The position numbers were made by a program, and so were the translations under genes. DNA of 64,000 nucleotides. Source: Euonymus europaeus. Lineage: Eukaryota > Streptophyta > Magnoliopsida > Celastrales > Celastraceae. Below are positions 62,201-64,000 of this stretch, in pieces. The notes beneath the pieces are model-generated. The model was not told the DNA's origin, searched no databases, and was given only the letters and a program-made list of their open reading frames with translations. The stretch covers positions 12,911,001 to 12,975,000 of the forward strand of contig OY756972.1 in NCBI GenBank assembly GCA_963580455.1, written 5' to 3'. Positions within the stretch are counted from its first letter, which is position 1, and each line of letters starts with the position of its first letter.

Positions 62201-64000
62201 TTTGTCATAGAAAGTTGGTGTTTTGGCATCGAAATAATCTATGAAGCTTATACACATAAAATTTGACATATAAGAACAATAAAAATTGCACACCGAGCAA
62301 CTTTGATGATCCGAAATTGCTCAACTCTCTCTATGGAGGAGCTTTTAACGGTTTTGTCCATTTGTCATAGAAAGTTGGTGTTTTCGCATCGAAATAATCT
62401 ATGAAGCTTATACTCATAAAATTTGACATACAAGAACAATAAAAAGTGTACACCGAGCAACTTTGATGGTCCGAAGTTGCTCAACACTCTCTAGGGAGGA
62501 GCTTTTAACAGTTTTGTCCATTTGTCATAGAAAGTTGGTGTTTTGGCGTTGAAATAATCTAGGAAACTTATACTCGTAAAATTTGACATACAAGAACAAT
62601 AAAAATTGTACACCGAGCAACTTTGATGGTCCGAAGTTGCTCAACACTCTCTATGGAGGAGCTTTTAACGGTTTTGTCCATTTGTCATAGAAAGTTGGTG
62701 TTTTGGCATCAAAATAATCTAGGAAACTTATACTCGTAAAATTTGACATAAATGAACAGTAAAAAGTCTTTTCCGAGCGACTTTGATAGTCCGAAGTTGC
62801 TTAACTCTCTCTATGGAGGAGCTTTTAACGGTTTTGTCCATTTGTCATAGAAAGTTGGTGTTTTCGCATCGAAATAATCTATGAAGCTTATACTCATAAA
62901 ATTTGACATACAAGAACAATAAAAAGTGTACACCGAGCAACTTTGATGGTCCGAAGTTGCTCAACACTCTCTATGGAGGAGCTTTTAACAGTTTTGTCCA
63001 TTTGTCATAGAAAGTTGGTGTTTTGGCATTGAAATAATCTAGGAAGGTTATACTCATAAAATTTGACATATAAGAACAATAAAAAATCTATCCCGAGCAA
63101 CTTTGATAGTCCGAATTTGCTCATCTCTCTCTATGGAGGAGCTTTTAACGGTTTTCTCCATTTGTCATAGAAAGTTGGTGTTTTGGCATCGAAATAATCC
63201 AGGAAGGTTATACACATAAAATTTGACACATAAGAACTATAAAAATTGTACACCGAGCAACTATGAGGGTCCGAAGTTGCTCAACTCTCTCTATGGAGGA
63301 GCTTTTAACGATTTTGTCAATTTGTCATAGAAAGTTGGTGTTTTGTCATCGAAATAATATAGGAAGCTTATACTCATAAAATATGACATATAAGAACAAT
63401 AAAAATTGTACACCGAACAACTTTGATGGTCCGAAGTTGATCAGTTCTCTCTATGGAGGAGCTTTTAACGGTTTTGTACATTTGTCATAGAAAGTTGGTG
63501 TTTTTGCATCGAAATAATCCAGGAAGGTTATACACATAAAATTTGACACATAAGAACTATAAAAATTGTACACCGAGCAACTATGAAGGTCCGAAGTTGC
63601 TCAACTCTCTCTATGGAGGAGCTTTTAACGGTTTTGTCAATTTATCATAGAAAGTTGGTGTTTCGTCATCGAAATAATCTAGGAAGCTTATACACATAAA
63701 ATTTGACACATAAGAACTATAAAAATTGTACACCGAGCAACTATGAAGGTCCGAAGTCGCTCAACTCTCTCTATGGTGGAGCTTTTAACGGTTTTGTCCA
63801 TTAGTCATAGAAAGTTGGTGTTTTGGCATCGAAATAATCTAGGAAGCTTATACTCATAAATTTGACTTATAAGAACAATAAAGAGTGTACACCGGGAAAC
63901 TTCGATGGTCTGAAGTTGCTCAACTCTCTCTGTGGAGGAGCTTTTAACGTTTTTGTCCATTAGTCATAGAAAGTTGGTGTTTTGGCATCCAAAAAATCTA
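62201..64000 (+). repeat. Satellite monomers with short local duplications to the window end
   Basis: Near 62,381 and 62,861 the TTTTCGCATCG monomer with CATACAAGAACAATAAAAAG recurs at a 480-bp (3-monomer) offset. Near 63,541 and 63,701 two adjacent monomers share CACATAAGAACTATAAAAAT and CAACTATGAAGGTCCGAAG, a one-monomer duplication. The array is still continuing at base 64,000, so its right end is not in the window. Confidence 0.75.

Larger units (their letters stand above)
1..64000 (+). repeat. Tandem satellite array, ~160-bp monomer, about 400 copies
   Basis: The whole window is a head-to-tail array of one monomer. The block GTTGGTGTTTTGG recurs near 150, 311, 469, 631, 790, 950 and 1110 and keeps recurring every 160 bp to the end; a monomer counted base by base is 160 bp. 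All copies lie in the same orientation and I saw no inverted segment. Most small length changes are 1-5 bp, for example ATAAATTTGACTT variants that are one base shorter. The monomer is clearly AT-rich. No gene is supported: the longest open frames are under 100 codons, recur with the monomers and resemble no protein I know. Long homogeneous arrays of nucleosome-sized monomers are typical of eukaryotic centromeres and pericentromeres. A centromeric role is inferred from this architecture, because the sequence alone cannot show CENH3 occupancy. Confidence 0.98.

Noticed and set aside
1..64000. CRISPR array
   Set aside because: The repeats are about 160 bp and contiguous, with no short repeats separated by unique spacers. 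Neighbouring monomers are similar along their whole length and there are no cas genes.
1..64000. Bacterial-style promoters (TTGACA-like ATTTGACATATAAGAA) and terminators made from the dyad
   Set aside because: The motif occurs in most monomers as part of the satellite consensus, with no gene downstream. The dyad is not followed by a T-run. The context is eukaryotic satellite DNA.
1..64000. Telomeric repeat or microsatellite origin of the array
   Set aside because: No TTTAGGG or TTAGGG runs were seen, and the short CTCTCTCT run is only a few units long and part of the 160-bp monomer.

Overview
The window is one uninterrupted block of AT-rich tandem satellite DNA. A monomer of about 160 bp repeats head-to-tail, always in the same orientation, from the first base to the last: roughly 400 monomers. 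I see no gene, RNA gene, transposon, CRISPR array or unique sequence. Open reading frames reach only about 92 codons. They recur because the monomers recur, and 160 is not a multiple of 3, so each one crosses into a different reading frame of the next monomer. This architecture points to a eukaryotic chromosome, most likely a centromeric or pericentromeric array. A plant is my best guess, and a crucifer is only a weak possibility, based on remembered resemblance of two short blocks to the Arabidopsis centromere repeat.

Monomer anatomy, numbered from the C of the CTTTTAACGG block: T- and A-tracts spaced about 9-11 bp apart at 1-53; a GAAGCTTATAC (HindIII) or GAAGGTTATAC block near 61-72; A-rich TAAAATTT and TAAAAATT blocks near 76-106; a variable stretch at about 105-145 holding an inverted repeat (GAGCAACTT, 10 nt, AAGTTGCTC); and a pyrimidine run followed by a purine run (CTCTCTCTATGGAGGAG) closing the unit.

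The array is a patchwork of local higher-order repeats (HORs), groups of monomers copied together. From left to right: a 1.19-kb block copied about 1.95 kb downstream (1103-4240); a 960-bp 6-mer (4251-6420); a 640-bp 4-mer (7611-8890); a 1,440-bp 9-mer (8130-10985); rearranged related blocks (12.6-20.3 kb); a 3,196-bp 20-mer (about 19.1-24.0 kb); an approximately 5.6-kb 35-mer whose most recent form is a 5,754-bp 36-monomer tandem duplication with apparently identical copies (about 23,975-35,482); scrambled pieces of it (35.5-41.9 kb); a 4-mer (41.9-43.2 kb); a 3-mer (43.5-44.4 kb); a 1,920-bp 12-mer (47.2-51.0 kb); a 960-bp 6-mer (51.95-53.74 kb); a 320-bp dimer (53.6-54.56 kb); and a 2,559-bp 16-mer (55.2-60.4 kb) with a shortened third copy (60.4-62.2 kb). 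Diagnostic monomer variants occupy restricted territories, so the array expanded locally by unequal exchange or replication-based duplication rather than homogenising as a whole.

No previously undescribed gene system is visible. The notable content is structural: the dyad in each monomer, helically phased A/T tracts, layered HORs, an out-of-register duplication joint and base changes concentrated at CpG sites. Coordinates of HOR edges were found by eye and are good to within tens of bases unless an exact offset is stated.
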